The notes beneath the pieces are model-generated. The model searched no databases and was not told the origin of the DNA. It saw only the letters and a program-made list of their open reading frames with translations. A program made the position numbers and the translations under genes. Positions 52,864 to 61,774 of a stretch of DNA of 64,000 nt are shown here, one piece after another (positions within the stretch are counted from its first letter, which is position 1; each line of letters starts with the position of its first letter). Source of the stretch: Diplonema japonicum (taxonomy: Eukaryota; Euglenozoa; Diplonemea; Diplonemida; Diplonemidae). Location: the NCBI GenBank assembly GCA_964019335.1, contig OZ025700.1:248001-312000 (forward strand), written 5' to 3'.

Positions 52864-53507
52864 TCATTTTGCTCCCACGGACTTGTTGATTTTGTGCATT
52901 AAATAGTCCATTTTGTTCGCCATGATCGGCTGGCCTCTCTTTGTTTTCTGCTGCAGCTTCAAATGGCGGTTTTGTCGCTGCTTGTTTGATTTTGCGATAT
53001 CTTGCCGTCTTTTTTCGTCCTGAATTTTTTTTTTTTCTTTTCTTTTTCCCCCGAACATACCTCTGCGGCCCATTTTTTTCTTCGGTCTTCGGCTTCTTTT
53101 TTCCTTGCATTGAACGCGAGTTCTTTTTTCTTCAAGGGGTCTGTGATTTTCTTCTTGGCGGGGTTCTCAGGGTCTTCCTCCCCTTCTTCGTTGCTGCCAT
53201 CTTGAAGTTCTTCTTCCTTTTTTCTGTTCTCTTCTTCCGCCCGTTTTCGCTTCTTTGCTTGTCTCACATGCTTTTTATCTTTTTCAGCTTCAAGTTTTTT
53301 CTGGTACTCTGCTTTTCTGTCTTTGAATTCTTGCGACTCTTCCATCCCCATGCTCTTCAGCAGCTGTGTGTATTCAAATATCATTTTCCCTTCCTGTTTT
53401 CGCTTTTCCACTGCCCTATCATCTGCCAATTGCTTTGATTTCAGCACCTTTGCGTAACGTCCCATCTCTACCTTGGCCCCACCGCCCACTGAGCGCCTTG
53501 CGGACAT
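52864..53507 (-). CDS. Fyv7/TAP26-like rRNA-processing protein, two exons
   Basis: Exons 53507-53061 and 53019-52864 join in phase 0 for 200 residues. The chain is highly basic and helical (HVRQAKKRKRAEEENRKKEE). The end reads LKLQQKTKRGQPIMANKMDY then LMHKI, matching the conserved RGQPxmxxRMExLLxKI end of the Fyv7/CCDC59 family needed for small-subunit rRNA processing. It should be nucleolar. The unspliced frame lacks this tail. The start ATG follows an A-rich leader. Confidence 0.75.
53020..53060 (-). other. Intron (41 nt) of the Fyv7-like gene
   Basis: GAG|GTATGTTCGGGGG, an A-rich run, then AATTCAG|GAC. Phase 0. Confidence 0.85.
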
Positions 53508-53653
53508 TTTGGTTTTTTTTTCCTTTCCTCTCCCCACCCTGTTAGTATTATTAATGCTTTGTACAAATATGCAAGGGGGGAAGGAACACTCTCCCTCGGG
53601 TGGGCAGAGGGTGCAGTCGGTACAAACAAACAAACAACGTTGCAAAAGGAAGT

Positions 53654-53671
53654 CCTCCTAGCTAAAGGAGG
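53654..53671. other. Stem-loop, 3' of copy 1
   Basis: CCTCCT / AGGAGG around AGCTAA, 213 nt past the stop. Confidence 0.7.
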
Positions 53672-53883
53672 GCCTCCACCATCGCTGTGTCATGTGGCGT
53701 GGGGGGGAGGGAGTCGAATTGTTTAAGGGGTGCTACTTTGCACCTGCTTCTTTTTTGCTAAAAAAAATTTTTTTTTATATCTTCTTTGGTTCGCATGTTT
53801 GGTTTAATACAAATAAAACAACAACCACACCCTGTTATAAGGTGTTCAGGAAGTGGTTGTCTGTGAAACTATCCCCCTTGCCT

Positions 53884-54225
53884 TCAGTAGTAGTACGCCC
53901 TGGGGCTCACGACAGTGTCGTAGTAGCGCGGAGAGGCCAAGGCGTCGTAGTAACGAGGGGAGGTCGCCGAGGTGTAGTAAGCATCACGGATGCGCCTCGC
54001 AGAGGCATCGGCCTCCACACGAGCCGTCGCTGCAGCCACGCTGTATGAGGGGCTGTACGCGGAGCTGTAGGCAGAACCGTAGGTCGAGCTGTAGTAAGGT
54101 GTGTAAGCAAGGGAAGAGGTGTAGGGGACGGTGGCACGTGCAACAGCAAGGTCGGCCTCAGCACGAGCAACAGCAACATCAACAGAGGTCACCCTCGGGG
54201 ACACAGGTGCGACGTAGTAGACCAT
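53884..54225 (-). CDS. Tandem Tyr/Ala-rich small protein, copy 1 (variant)
   Basis: 113 residues, MVYYVAPVSPRVTSVDVAVA at the start and SPRYYDTVVSPRAYYY at the end. Three SPR(Y/A)YD-type repeats mark the C-terminus, and Ala/Arg/Glu helical stretches (ARAEADLAVARATV, ATARVEADASARRI) the middle. This copy differs from the other four in the central Tyr/Ser section (YSSTYGSAYSSAYSPSYSV) and is four residues longer. No signal peptide or membrane segment. The repeats and low complexity suit a structural or cytoskeleton-associated protein, but no family is recognised. The leader before ATG is A-rich. Confidence 0.8.
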   Translation of the reverse strand: MVYYVAPVSPRVTSVDVAVARAEADLAVARATVPYTSSLAYTPYYSSTYGSAYSSAYSPSYSVAAATARVEADASARRIRDAYYTSATSPRYYDALASPRYYDTVVSPRAYYY

Positions 54226-54383
54226 TTTATTTTCTTTTTTGAGTTTTTAAAATGTAAGTGTGGAAAGCTGTAGGTGTTCTAACATCAAGGAATGGGAAAG
54301 AATAGTTAACTGAAACACCACCTCGGGTGGGCAGAGGGGTGAAGAGTCGGTACAAACAAACAAAGTTGCAACAAAAAGGAAGT

Positions 54384-54401
54384 CCTCCTAGCTAAAGGAG
54401 G
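54384..54401. other. Stem-loop, 3' of copy 2
   Basis: Same CCTCCT-AGCTAA-AGGAGG, about 320 nt past the stop; this unit has an extra partial repeat (about 54540-54600) in between. Confidence 0.7.
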
Positions 54402-54475
54402 GTCCCCCACCGTCGCTGTGTCATGTGGTGTGGGGGGAGGGAGTCGAATTGTTTAAAGGGTGCTACTTTGCACCT

Positions 54476-54509
<34 letters not shown>

Positions 54510-54721
54510 ATCTTTCTTGGTTCGTTTAGTTTAATACAATAAACGGGGGAGTCGAATTGTTTAAGGGGTGCTACTTTGCACCTGCTTCTTTTTTGTTAAA
54601 AAAAACTTTTTTTTATATCTTCTTTGGTTCGCATGTTTGGTTTAATACAAATAAAACAACAACCACACCCTGTTATAAGGTGTTCAGGAAGTGGTTGTCT
54701 GTGAAACTATCCCCCTTGCCT

Positions 54722-55051
54722 TCAGTAGTAGTACGCCCTGGGGCTCACGACAGTGTCGTAGTAGCGCGGAGAGGCCAAGGCATCGTAGTAACGAGGGGAG
54801 GTCGCCGAGGTGTAGTAAGCATCACGGATGCGCCTCGCAGAGGCATCGGCCTCCACACGAGCTGTCGCTGCAGCCACATCAGCAGCCACACCGTAGGTGG
54901 TGCTGTAGGCAGAGCTGTAGTAAGGTGTGTAGGCCAAGGAAGTGGTGTAGGGGACGGTGGCACGTGCAACAGCAAGGTCGGCCTCAGCACGAGCAACAGC
55001 AACATCAACAGAGGTCACCCTCGGGGACACAGGTGCGACGTAGTAGACCAT
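54722..55051 (-). CDS. Tandem Tyr/Ala-rich small protein, copy 2
   Basis: 109 residues, with the common central text AYSTTYGVAADVAAATARVE and TTSLAYTPYYSS. The amino acid sequence is the same as that of the gene at 57398, by eye. The coding part is far better conserved than the flanks. Confidence 0.8.
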   Translation of the reverse strand: MVYYVAPVSPRVTSVDVAVARAEADLAVARATVPYTTSLAYTPYYSSAYSTTYGVAADVAAATARVEADASARRIRDAYYTSATSPRYYDALASPRYYDTVVSPRAYYY

Positions 55052-55449
55052 TTTATTTTTTTTATGGAACGGAAAAAGGAAGAGTGTGTGGAAAACTGAA
55101 GGTTGCTTATGGTAGTGGATATCTCTGACATGGCGTGCCTGGTCCCTGTTTCTCGCGGTGGGGCACCTTTATTCCAAATGTGATCCGTAGAGTCTGTTTG
55201 TAAGTAACTGTTGCTCACTTCTGCCTCTAGGTAGTGCCTTTTTCGTTGTCACTCTGGTTTTGACATCATGATTATTAGCATGTCCAGAGACACAGGTACA
55301 AGATGTGTAGAGCAGGACAGTCACGACACGCGTGAAGGGAGTGGACATCTACATGACTACGACAGTACTTTCTCCCAAGCACCGGGAATACCACCTGTTG
55401 GTCATGGAGACTGTGACCACGGCAGCTACTAAGGTGTGGTGGATATGCA

Positions 55450-57110
55450 GCGATTTCTGATCTTCACCCCCAACGATTCCTCAACGTGCTGAAGAAGTGA
55501 ATGCGAAATTTAGAGCAAAAAAAAAAAAAAAAAAAAAAAAAAACAAATAACCCCTAAACGCCCGGAGCCTATCTACGGTACCCCCCCATTTTCGTTGTTG
55601 CTTTGAATACTCAAAAAAAAGGCAGCATGCAACCATAGGAAGGTGCAAGGAAAGGGTAAACGGTACTAAAATTTTCAATTCCAGGTGCCAGATTCAGATG
55701 AGAACTTAACTATGTGTGTAAGAGGGGGGTTGTGGGGGTACTTTTTATGTCCGATTTTGGGGGGTCTTGTCGTGGGGGGTCCGTGGAGTTATGGCTGGGC
55801 TAAATAGGGCAGCATTCAGCCCTATTTGGTGCCCTGAACTCTAGGATTGAGGTCAGTCTGGAGACTTTTTGGGGCTGTGGGATGAAAAAAGCAACTTATG
55901 AGTTTTTTTTCCAGCTGGGGTAGCATGCAAGGGTAAAAAACACGTTTTGCATAAGGGGGTTTTGCAACAGGGGCACCACGTTTGCACCTTCTTCCCGCAC
56001 CCAGGAACAGCATCCTCACCTTCGTTCCGTTCATCATGGTCTCGGAGGTGTGATTTAGGGTCAAATCGAGACGTTTTGGGTATTTCTGAGTGAGGGAATC
56101 CTCATTGCTGGCGTGTTTGCGCTTGGGGGTCGGTGACGGTGTTGTCGGGGGTGTGTGCTATCGGTTTTTGGGGCATGGGTGAGAAGCTTGCCAACAAGTT
56201 CTTCTTTGAAGCTCGGGAAGCCATATTTTTTGCCACATTCCTTGCTCTTCTTCCAGATTATGGAGGAGTTGGCAACACGGATGCCCACCGAGTTGTTTTT
56301 TCGTGGTTCCATGACTTTTATTGTTGTCGGGATAACACTGTCGTCAACAGACAACCACTTGCCAGGGATCCGCACAGTCCTACACCGGTTGACAATGATG
56401 TCAAGAAACCTACGCATGAGGCGCAGTTTCAGGCCTTACTGATGTTTCCAGGTTGTCAAAGGTCGGCGCTGTATGTCAACGAATCGGTTTCCTCATATTC
56501 TCAAAAGCCGGGATGGTTAAATTAGAATTGGTTGTCCAGTAGCTCTTCATATTCGGTGCCGAGCGTAACCCCATTAACAGGACCAACCCAAGCCAAATTT
56601 TGTACTCTGGGATGGAAGGATTCAGATTCCGCTGTTTTTTTTGAACCGAAACGACCGTTCGTGGAAGAAACTATGAGCTCAAGGACCGCGTGTGTAAAAA
56701 AAAAAAGATTAAAAACACCCTCCTCATTGGTCGCTTCACCTAGAGGTGTCCTAAGCCCACCTTTTCACGGAAATGATATGTTTCGGGCCTTTGGGAGTAT
56801 TTCTCCCACCCAAGCATCGTTTCCGGCCCCTCTTTGACCGCCTCATCGTCTTTTTCTTCTTTATCTGACCAGTCGGGGAGACTCACGTTTTCGCTGCTAT
56901 TTTGACCATCTGATTTCATTTTAAGCCAGCCCTGCCGGTTTCAATTAAAACAAAACTTTTAACGCAAAATGTAGTTCCAAGACAAAATAAACCGCGCAAC
57001 ATTGCCATATTTTGAAGTCCAGGGGCCGTGTTCAAAAAAAAGTACTTAGCGAAAAAGCAAATTTTGAAATAAGGACAAAAACGTCCGCGTAGGGGATAAA
57101 AATATAAGAA
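55450..57110. other. Interruption of the tandem array, TE-like debris
   Basis: About 1.7 kb unrelated to the units. It has a poly-A tract (55517-55543), GGGG-rich sequence near 55720-55790 and a degraded minus-strand coding relic (55822-56530). The plus-strand open frames here show no recognisable domain. Confidence 0.55.
55822..56530 (-). pseudogene. Degraded transposase-like relic (piggyBac-like motif)
   Basis: On the minus strand IPGKWLSVDDSVIP resembles the first catalytic Asp block of piggyBac transposases (LSxDExMxP), preceded by FLDIIVNRC. Frames change several times and no TIR/TTAA pair was found. Low certainty. Confidence 0.35.
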
Positions 57111-57185
57111 AAGCGGAAACACCCCCTCGGGGGGCAGAGGGGTGAAGAGTCGTACAAACAAACAAAGTTGCAACGAAAAGGAAGA

Positions 57186-57203
57186 CCTCCTAGCTAAAGG
57201 AGG
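57186..57203. other. Stem-loop, 3' of copy 3
   Basis: Same stem and loop, 195 nt past the stop. Confidence 0.7.
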
Positions 57204-57397
57204 GCCCCCCACCGTCGCTGTGTCATGTGGTGTGGGGGGAGGGAGTCGAATTGTTTAAAGGGTGCTACTTTGCACCTGCTTCTTTTTTTTCTTTTTTTTT
57301 TTGTAACATCGAATGTTTGGTTTAATACAAGAATAAACAACCACACCCTGTTATAAGGTGTTCAGGAAGTGGTTGTCTGTGAAACTATCCCTTGCCT

Positions 57398-57727
57398 TCA
57401 GTAGTAGTACGCCCTGGGGCTCACGACAGTGTCGTAGTAGCGCGGAGAGGCCAAGGCGTCGTAGTAACGAGGGGAGGTCGCCGAGGTGTAGTAAGCATCA
57501 CGGATGCGCCTCGCAGAGGCATCGGCCTCCACACGAGCTGTCGCTGCAGCCACATCAGCAGCCACACCGTAGGTGGTGCTGTAGGCAGAGCTGTAGTAAG
57601 GTGTGTAGGCCAAGGAAGTGGTGTAGGGGACGGTGGCACGTGCAACAGCAAGGTCGGCCTCAGCACGAGCAACAGCAACATCGACAGAGGTCACCCTCGG
57701 GGACACAGGTGCGACGTAGTAGACCAT
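57398..57727 (-). CDS. Tandem Tyr/Ala-rich small protein, copy 3
   Basis: 109 residues. The 3' block is three bases shorter than in the other units just after the stop. It is first after the 2-kb interruption of the array. Confidence 0.8.
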   Translation of the reverse strand: MVYYVAPVSPRVTSVDVAVARAEADLAVARATVPYTTSLAYTPYYSSAYSTTYGVAADVAAATARVEADASARRIRDAYYTSATSPRYYDALASPRYYDTVVSPRAYYY

Positions 57728-57969
57728 TTTATTTTTGGAGTGAAAAGGGAAGGGTGTGTGGAAAACTGTGAATAAATGTCTTCAAGTTGCAAAGGCTGAA
57801 TCGACGACAGCTCTTTCTCCCAAGCACCGGGAATACCACCTGTTGGTCATGGAGACGGTCAAGAAAGTAAAACATAAAAAAAGAAGAAAAAAACTATGCG
57901 GAACACCCCTCGGGTGGGCAGAGGGGTGTAGAGTCGGTACAAACAAACAAAGTGCAACGAAAAGGAAGT

Positions 57970-57987
57970 CCTCCTAGCTAAAGGAGG
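57970..57987. other. Stem-loop, 3' of copy 4
   Basis: Same stem and loop, 207 nt past the stop. Confidence 0.7.
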
Positions 57988-58193
57988 GCCCCTACCGTCG
58001 CTGTGTCATGTGGTGTGGGGGGAGGGAGTAAAACTGTTTTAAGGGTGCTACTTTGCACCTGTTTCTTTTCATCTTTTTTTTTTATTGTATCTTCTTTGGT
58101 TCGCATGTTTGGTTTAATACAAATAAAACAACAACCACACCCTGTTATAAGGTGTTCAGGAAGTGGTTGTCTGTGAAACTATCCCCCTTGCCT

Positions 58194-58523
58194 TCAGTAG
58201 TAGTACGCCCTGGGGCTCACGACAGTGTCGTAGTAACGCGGAGAGGCCAAGGCGTCGTAGTAACGAGGGGAGGTCGCCGAGGTGTAGTAAGCATCACGGA
58301 TGCGCCTCGCAGAGGCATCGGCCTCCACACGAGCTGTCGCTGCAGCCACATCAGCAGCCACACCGTAGGTGGTGCTGTAGGCAGAGCTGTAGTAAGGTGT
58401 GTAGGCCAATGAAGAGGTGTAGGGGACGGTGGCACGTGCAACAGCAAGGTCGGCCTCAGCACGAGCAACAGCAACATCAACAGAGGTCACCCTCGGGGAC
58501 ACAGGTGCGACGTAGTAGACCAT
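58194..58523 (-). CDS. Tandem Tyr/Ala-rich small protein, copy 4
   Basis: 109 residues from the conserved ATG at 58523; an upstream open stretch is leader. It differs from copies 2 and 3 by TSS for TTS before LAYTPYY, a feature shared with copy 1, which hints at sequence exchange among units. Confidence 0.8.
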   Translation of the reverse strand: MVYYVAPVSPRVTSVDVAVARAEADLAVARATVPYTSSLAYTPYYSSAYSTTYGVAADVAAATARVEADASARRIRDAYYTSATSPRYYDALASPRYYDTVVSPRAYYY

Positions 58524-58678
58524 TTTGTGTTTATAAGGTGTTTTAAGTGGAGTTGAAAGCTGTGGGTGTGCTGACATGAGAAGAACATGAAATAATAGAA
58601 ATAAGTAAAAATTAAACTAAAAGCGGAAGAGGGGTGAAGAGTCGGTACAAACAAACAAAGTTGCAACGAAAAGGAAGT

Positions 58679-58696
58679 CCTCCTAGCTAAAGGAGG
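58679..58696. other. Stem-loop, 3' of copy 5
   Basis: Same stem and loop, 204 nt past the stop. Confidence 0.7.
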
Positions 58697-58899
58697 GTCC
58701 CCCACCGTCGCTGTGTCATGTGGTGTGGGGGGAGGGAGTCGAATTGAAAGGGTGCTACTTTGCACCTGTTTCTTTTTTTTTTTTTTTTTTTCCTTCTTTT
58801 TTTTTTGCATCTTTCTTGGTTCGTTTAATACAATAAACAACCACACCCTGTTATAAGGTGTTCAGGAAGTGGTTGTCTGTGAAACTATCCCCCTTGCCT

Positions 58900-59229
58900 T
58901 CAGTAGTAGTACGCCCTGGGGCTCACGACAGTGTCGTAGTAGCGCGGAGAGGCCAAGGCGTCGTAGTAACGAGGGGAGGTCGCCGAGGTGTAGTAAGCAT
59001 CACGGATGCGCCTCGCAGAGGCATCGGCCTCCACACGAGCTGTCGCTGCAGCCACATCAGCAGCCACACTGTAGGTGGTGCTGTAGGCAGAGCTGTAGTA
59101 AGGTGTGTAGGCCAAGGAAGTTGTGTAGGGGACGGTGGCACGTGCAACAGCAAGGTCGGCCTCAGCACGAGCAACAGCAACATCAACAGAGGTCACCCTC
59201 GGGGACACAGGTGCGACGTAGTAGACCAT
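58900..59229 (-). CDS. Tandem Tyr/Ala-rich small protein, copy 5
   Basis: 109 residues from the ATG at 59229. The only residue change seen against copies 2 and 3 is TTYSVAADV for TTYGVAADV. The upstream open frame to 59403 is not conserved in other copies. Confidence 0.8.
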   Translation of the reverse strand: MVYYVAPVSPRVTSVDVAVARAEADLAVARATVPYTTSLAYTPYYSSAYSTTYSVAADVAAATARVEADASARRIRDAYYTSATSPRYYDALASPRYYDTVVSPRAYYY

Positions 59230-59532
59230 TTTATTTACTTTTAGAGTGAAAAAAGAAGGCGTGTGTGGAAAACTGTGAATAAAAGTGTTCAAGTTGCAAA
59301 GGCTGAATCGACGACAGTTCTTTCTCCCAAGCACCGGGAATACCACCTGTTGGTCATGAAGACTGTGACCACGGCAGCTACTAAGGTGTGGTGGAGTTTC
59401 CAAAAAGATAGCCGGAATAAAACAAACAATAACAGCAACTAAAAAAAAAAAAAAAAAAAAGAATCCTCCCCACTTCGGTAGAAAAAGGCTCTTTCAATTC
59501 ATCCATTCTCCCCCACCCCCCCCTTTTTTGTT

Positions 59533-59569
59533 TTAACCGTATGCAACGGTACTGATGGTGTCGGGGAGC

Positions 59570-59600
<31 letters not shown>

Positions 59601-60470
59601 CCTTTCCGAATTTAAATTCCCCGCATACCCAAAGGAATCTAAGCCACCTACCGAATGTGGGCATGACGTACTCGAAAAAGGAAATGATAGTAGAGGTCCA
59701 AGACTGCATGGGATGCTTCTTCCGCGTGTTTTGCGGCGAAAACAAATCGTCGGCATAAAAGGATTCCCTGTTGTGTACCATTTCTCCTCCCTCCCCCCCA
59801 AAAAAAGGAAAACATACGTATAAGTAGAATTTGTTTCGACACCTTTCAGCTTTTTGCGGATGTAGAGGGACTCGGCTTCTTTCTCGTAATCTCTGCGTTT
59901 ACCAGTTGCGAATAGTCGGCCTTCACGGGCCATGGAATCCTCGGCCACGGCGCTGGCGAACCAGATTTCAATGAAATTCTCAATAAGGACCCATGCGGTG
60001 CAGGCGGCAATCCCGAATTGAACTAACCAAACAGTAACACGCTGCCGCTCCACACCGACATCGACGTAATCATCGTACATCCTCATTTTCCCCTTGCGGT
60101 ACTCCCATTGGGTGGACTCTTCGTTGTAAGTGTACTCGGGTTCGTGTCTTGTTACTGTTTCATCGACATCTTGCTCGTCTTTCTCGCCTAGTCTTACCAA
60201 GACGAATTCTTTCGATGTCATTAGCTTGTTGAATTTTTCCTCGCTGCCTCCGGGTCTGTCCGGGTGGTACTGCATTGCAAGCTTTTTGAAATGGTTCTGC
60301 ACCTCAGCGGGCGTGCTGAACCTCGTCACCCCGAGGATCTGAAACGGGTCGTTGCTCTCAATGTCATGCACGATACCCTCGCCCCCTCCCTCACCCACGG
60401 TACCCCATCTCCTCCCTGTCCGCAACCTTGATATCCTCCCTAACGCCAACACGCTTCGTCGAATATTCAT
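59533..60470 (-). CDS. Mitochondrial-type J-domain membrane protein, three exons
   Basis: Exons 60470-59843, 59786-59629 and 59568-59533 give 273 residues. The N-terminus MNIRRSVLALGRISRLRTGR looks like a mitochondrial presequence. A J domain spans about residues 37-90 with the HPD motif (MQYHPDRPGGSEEKFNKL). One membrane segment follows (VTVWLVQFGIAACTAWVLI, near residue 150). Splicing replaces a run of frame-shifted K-rich sequence with EMVHNRESFYADDLFSPQN and the end FLWLPDTISTVAYG. J proteins recruit Hsp70; one with a membrane span may act in import or inner-membrane assembly. Confidence 0.8.
59569..59628 (-). other. Intron 2 (60 nt) of the J-protein gene
   Basis: TGG|GTATGCGG, an A run, then AATACAG|CTC. 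Phase 0. Confidence 0.8.
59787..59842 (-). other. Intron 1 (56 nt) of the J-protein gene
   Basis: AAAG|GTGTCG ... T run, G run, GGAG|GAG. Phase 1, the only clear non-phase-0 intron. The acceptor is chosen to keep the frame; nearby AGs are alternatives. Confidence 0.65.
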
Positions 60471-60589
60471 TTATTATTTTTTAAATGCCACCTTTCTTTT
60501 AAAAAAAAAAAAAAAAAGGCGATGTTTAAGGGCAAATCCACTCGAGGACGACCCTTAAAAAAATTACAATATGACCGGTTAAAGCAGGC

Positions 60590-61541
60590 CCCCCGGTAAG
60601 GTGGGGATAGACCTGCGATCGCCGGTCTAAGCAATTCTTTTTGAAAACGTCGCCGGCCTACGTAGATCGGCGAATTTCTAGTACCTGCGGTAGGCCATAA
60701 GGGGGCAGGGGTGCGGGCCCCCTTTGTGAGGAATTTTTCTCTTTTTATTAATCAAGGGGTGAGTGGTTTTAGTCCGCATTGCATTGCCTGCACCCACTGA
60801 ATAATAAACTGCAGAAGAGTTCCCTCCCCATCGGTTCTGTGAACGGGTGCTTGATGGAGCAATCATGAAGCTCGCTGAATCGGCAGCTCATGTCGAGAAC
60901 CCCCCATGGACGAACTTTTGCGTGTCCCACGGAGTCCAACTCAGTTCCACGGCATCCAGTCTGTACCACGAAAAGGTACACAAACCGGACTTCAGCGCTC
61001 TGAGGGCAACGTGAAGCAGCGGTTAGCGCCGCAGCCGGAGTTGCAAGCTGCCGGTTTATTCGATCTTGACCATAAAATCCATGCAGGGGACAGGCCCGAA
61101 ATCGAAACAGCTAAGCAGTTGGTCGAACCGCTGCTTCACCACTTAGGCAATCAGTTCTCCATAGAACTTGGCAAAGAGGCAAAGGATAAAGTGTGGAAGA
61201 GGGTGCAGCAGCTGAAGCCAGATAACTGGGTTAAGGCCGTGCGAGAAGACATCAGTCTAGTGGTGGCTGAGCTTTTCAAGCTCAAGACAAGTTCTTCTCC
61301 CATCAATCAGTTCCTAAGCCCTGCATCGATAGAGTTCTTCTTGCTGCTATCCGCAATTCCCTGCTCTACAACCTGAGAAACTGAACTGTTTATTGGTGAT
61401 AAGCACGGAGGGGGTAGATGTTCCGAGTGAAGACTTCATCAGTTGCGTCATAAGACGGTTTCATGATATGCCGACAAGCAGACGGCATGTGAACCTTACT
61501 GAGGCTGAGTTTCTGGAGGAGTAGCACAAACGTTCAGGGAG
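60590..61541 (+). mobile_element. Dispersed element, longer copy, with coding relic
   Basis: Shares its left block (GATCGCCGGTCTAAGCAATT), middle blocks and right end (TTCAGGGAGAAAA) with 33161-33479. A 156-codon plus frame (60906-61376) reads PEIETAKQLVEPLLHHLGNQ and VWKRVQQLKPDNWVKAVRED, then is cut by a frameshift near 61370. The family is not recognised. The A tract at the right end could be a tail. Confidence 0.65.
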
Positions 61542-61774
61542 AAAAAAAAAAGTGTTCAAGCCAACGAGAGGCCCAATTAACGTTCACCCCTATTTTTATT
61601 TTTTTTTTTTGAGAAAAAGGGTCAAAAAATCGGCCAAAAAGCACCGCAGGTCTATCGAAAAAAACCCATTTTGAACCGGGGGCCCTGGTTAAAGTGACAT
61701 TTTTTTTTTTAAAAAAAACTTTTTTAAAGTGATGGGGGGAGGAGTTACAGAAGTATCCACACCCCGCCATTCTT
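61542..61774. other. Short intergenic region
   Basis: A/T runs and GC-rich patches; nothing recognised. Confidence 0.5.

Larger units (their letters stand above)
53560..59400 (-). repeat. Tandem gene array, five units of about 0.7-0.85 kb
   Basis: Each unit holds a 109-113-codon gene on the minus strand, a conserved 3' block (the inverse of CCACACCCTGTTATAAGGTG), and a stem-loop block. A shared upstream fragment (TCTCCCAAGCACCGGGAATA, at about 55370, 57815 and 59323) lies 5' of three copies. A 2-kb stretch of other sequence separates units two and three. Confidence 0.9.

Noticed and set aside
53850-54242. Plus-strand Arg/Ser/His-rich frame as the real gene of the tandem array
   Set aside because: The minus frame has a regular repeat structure, A-rich leader and the same strand as all other genes; the plus frame looks like a shadow.
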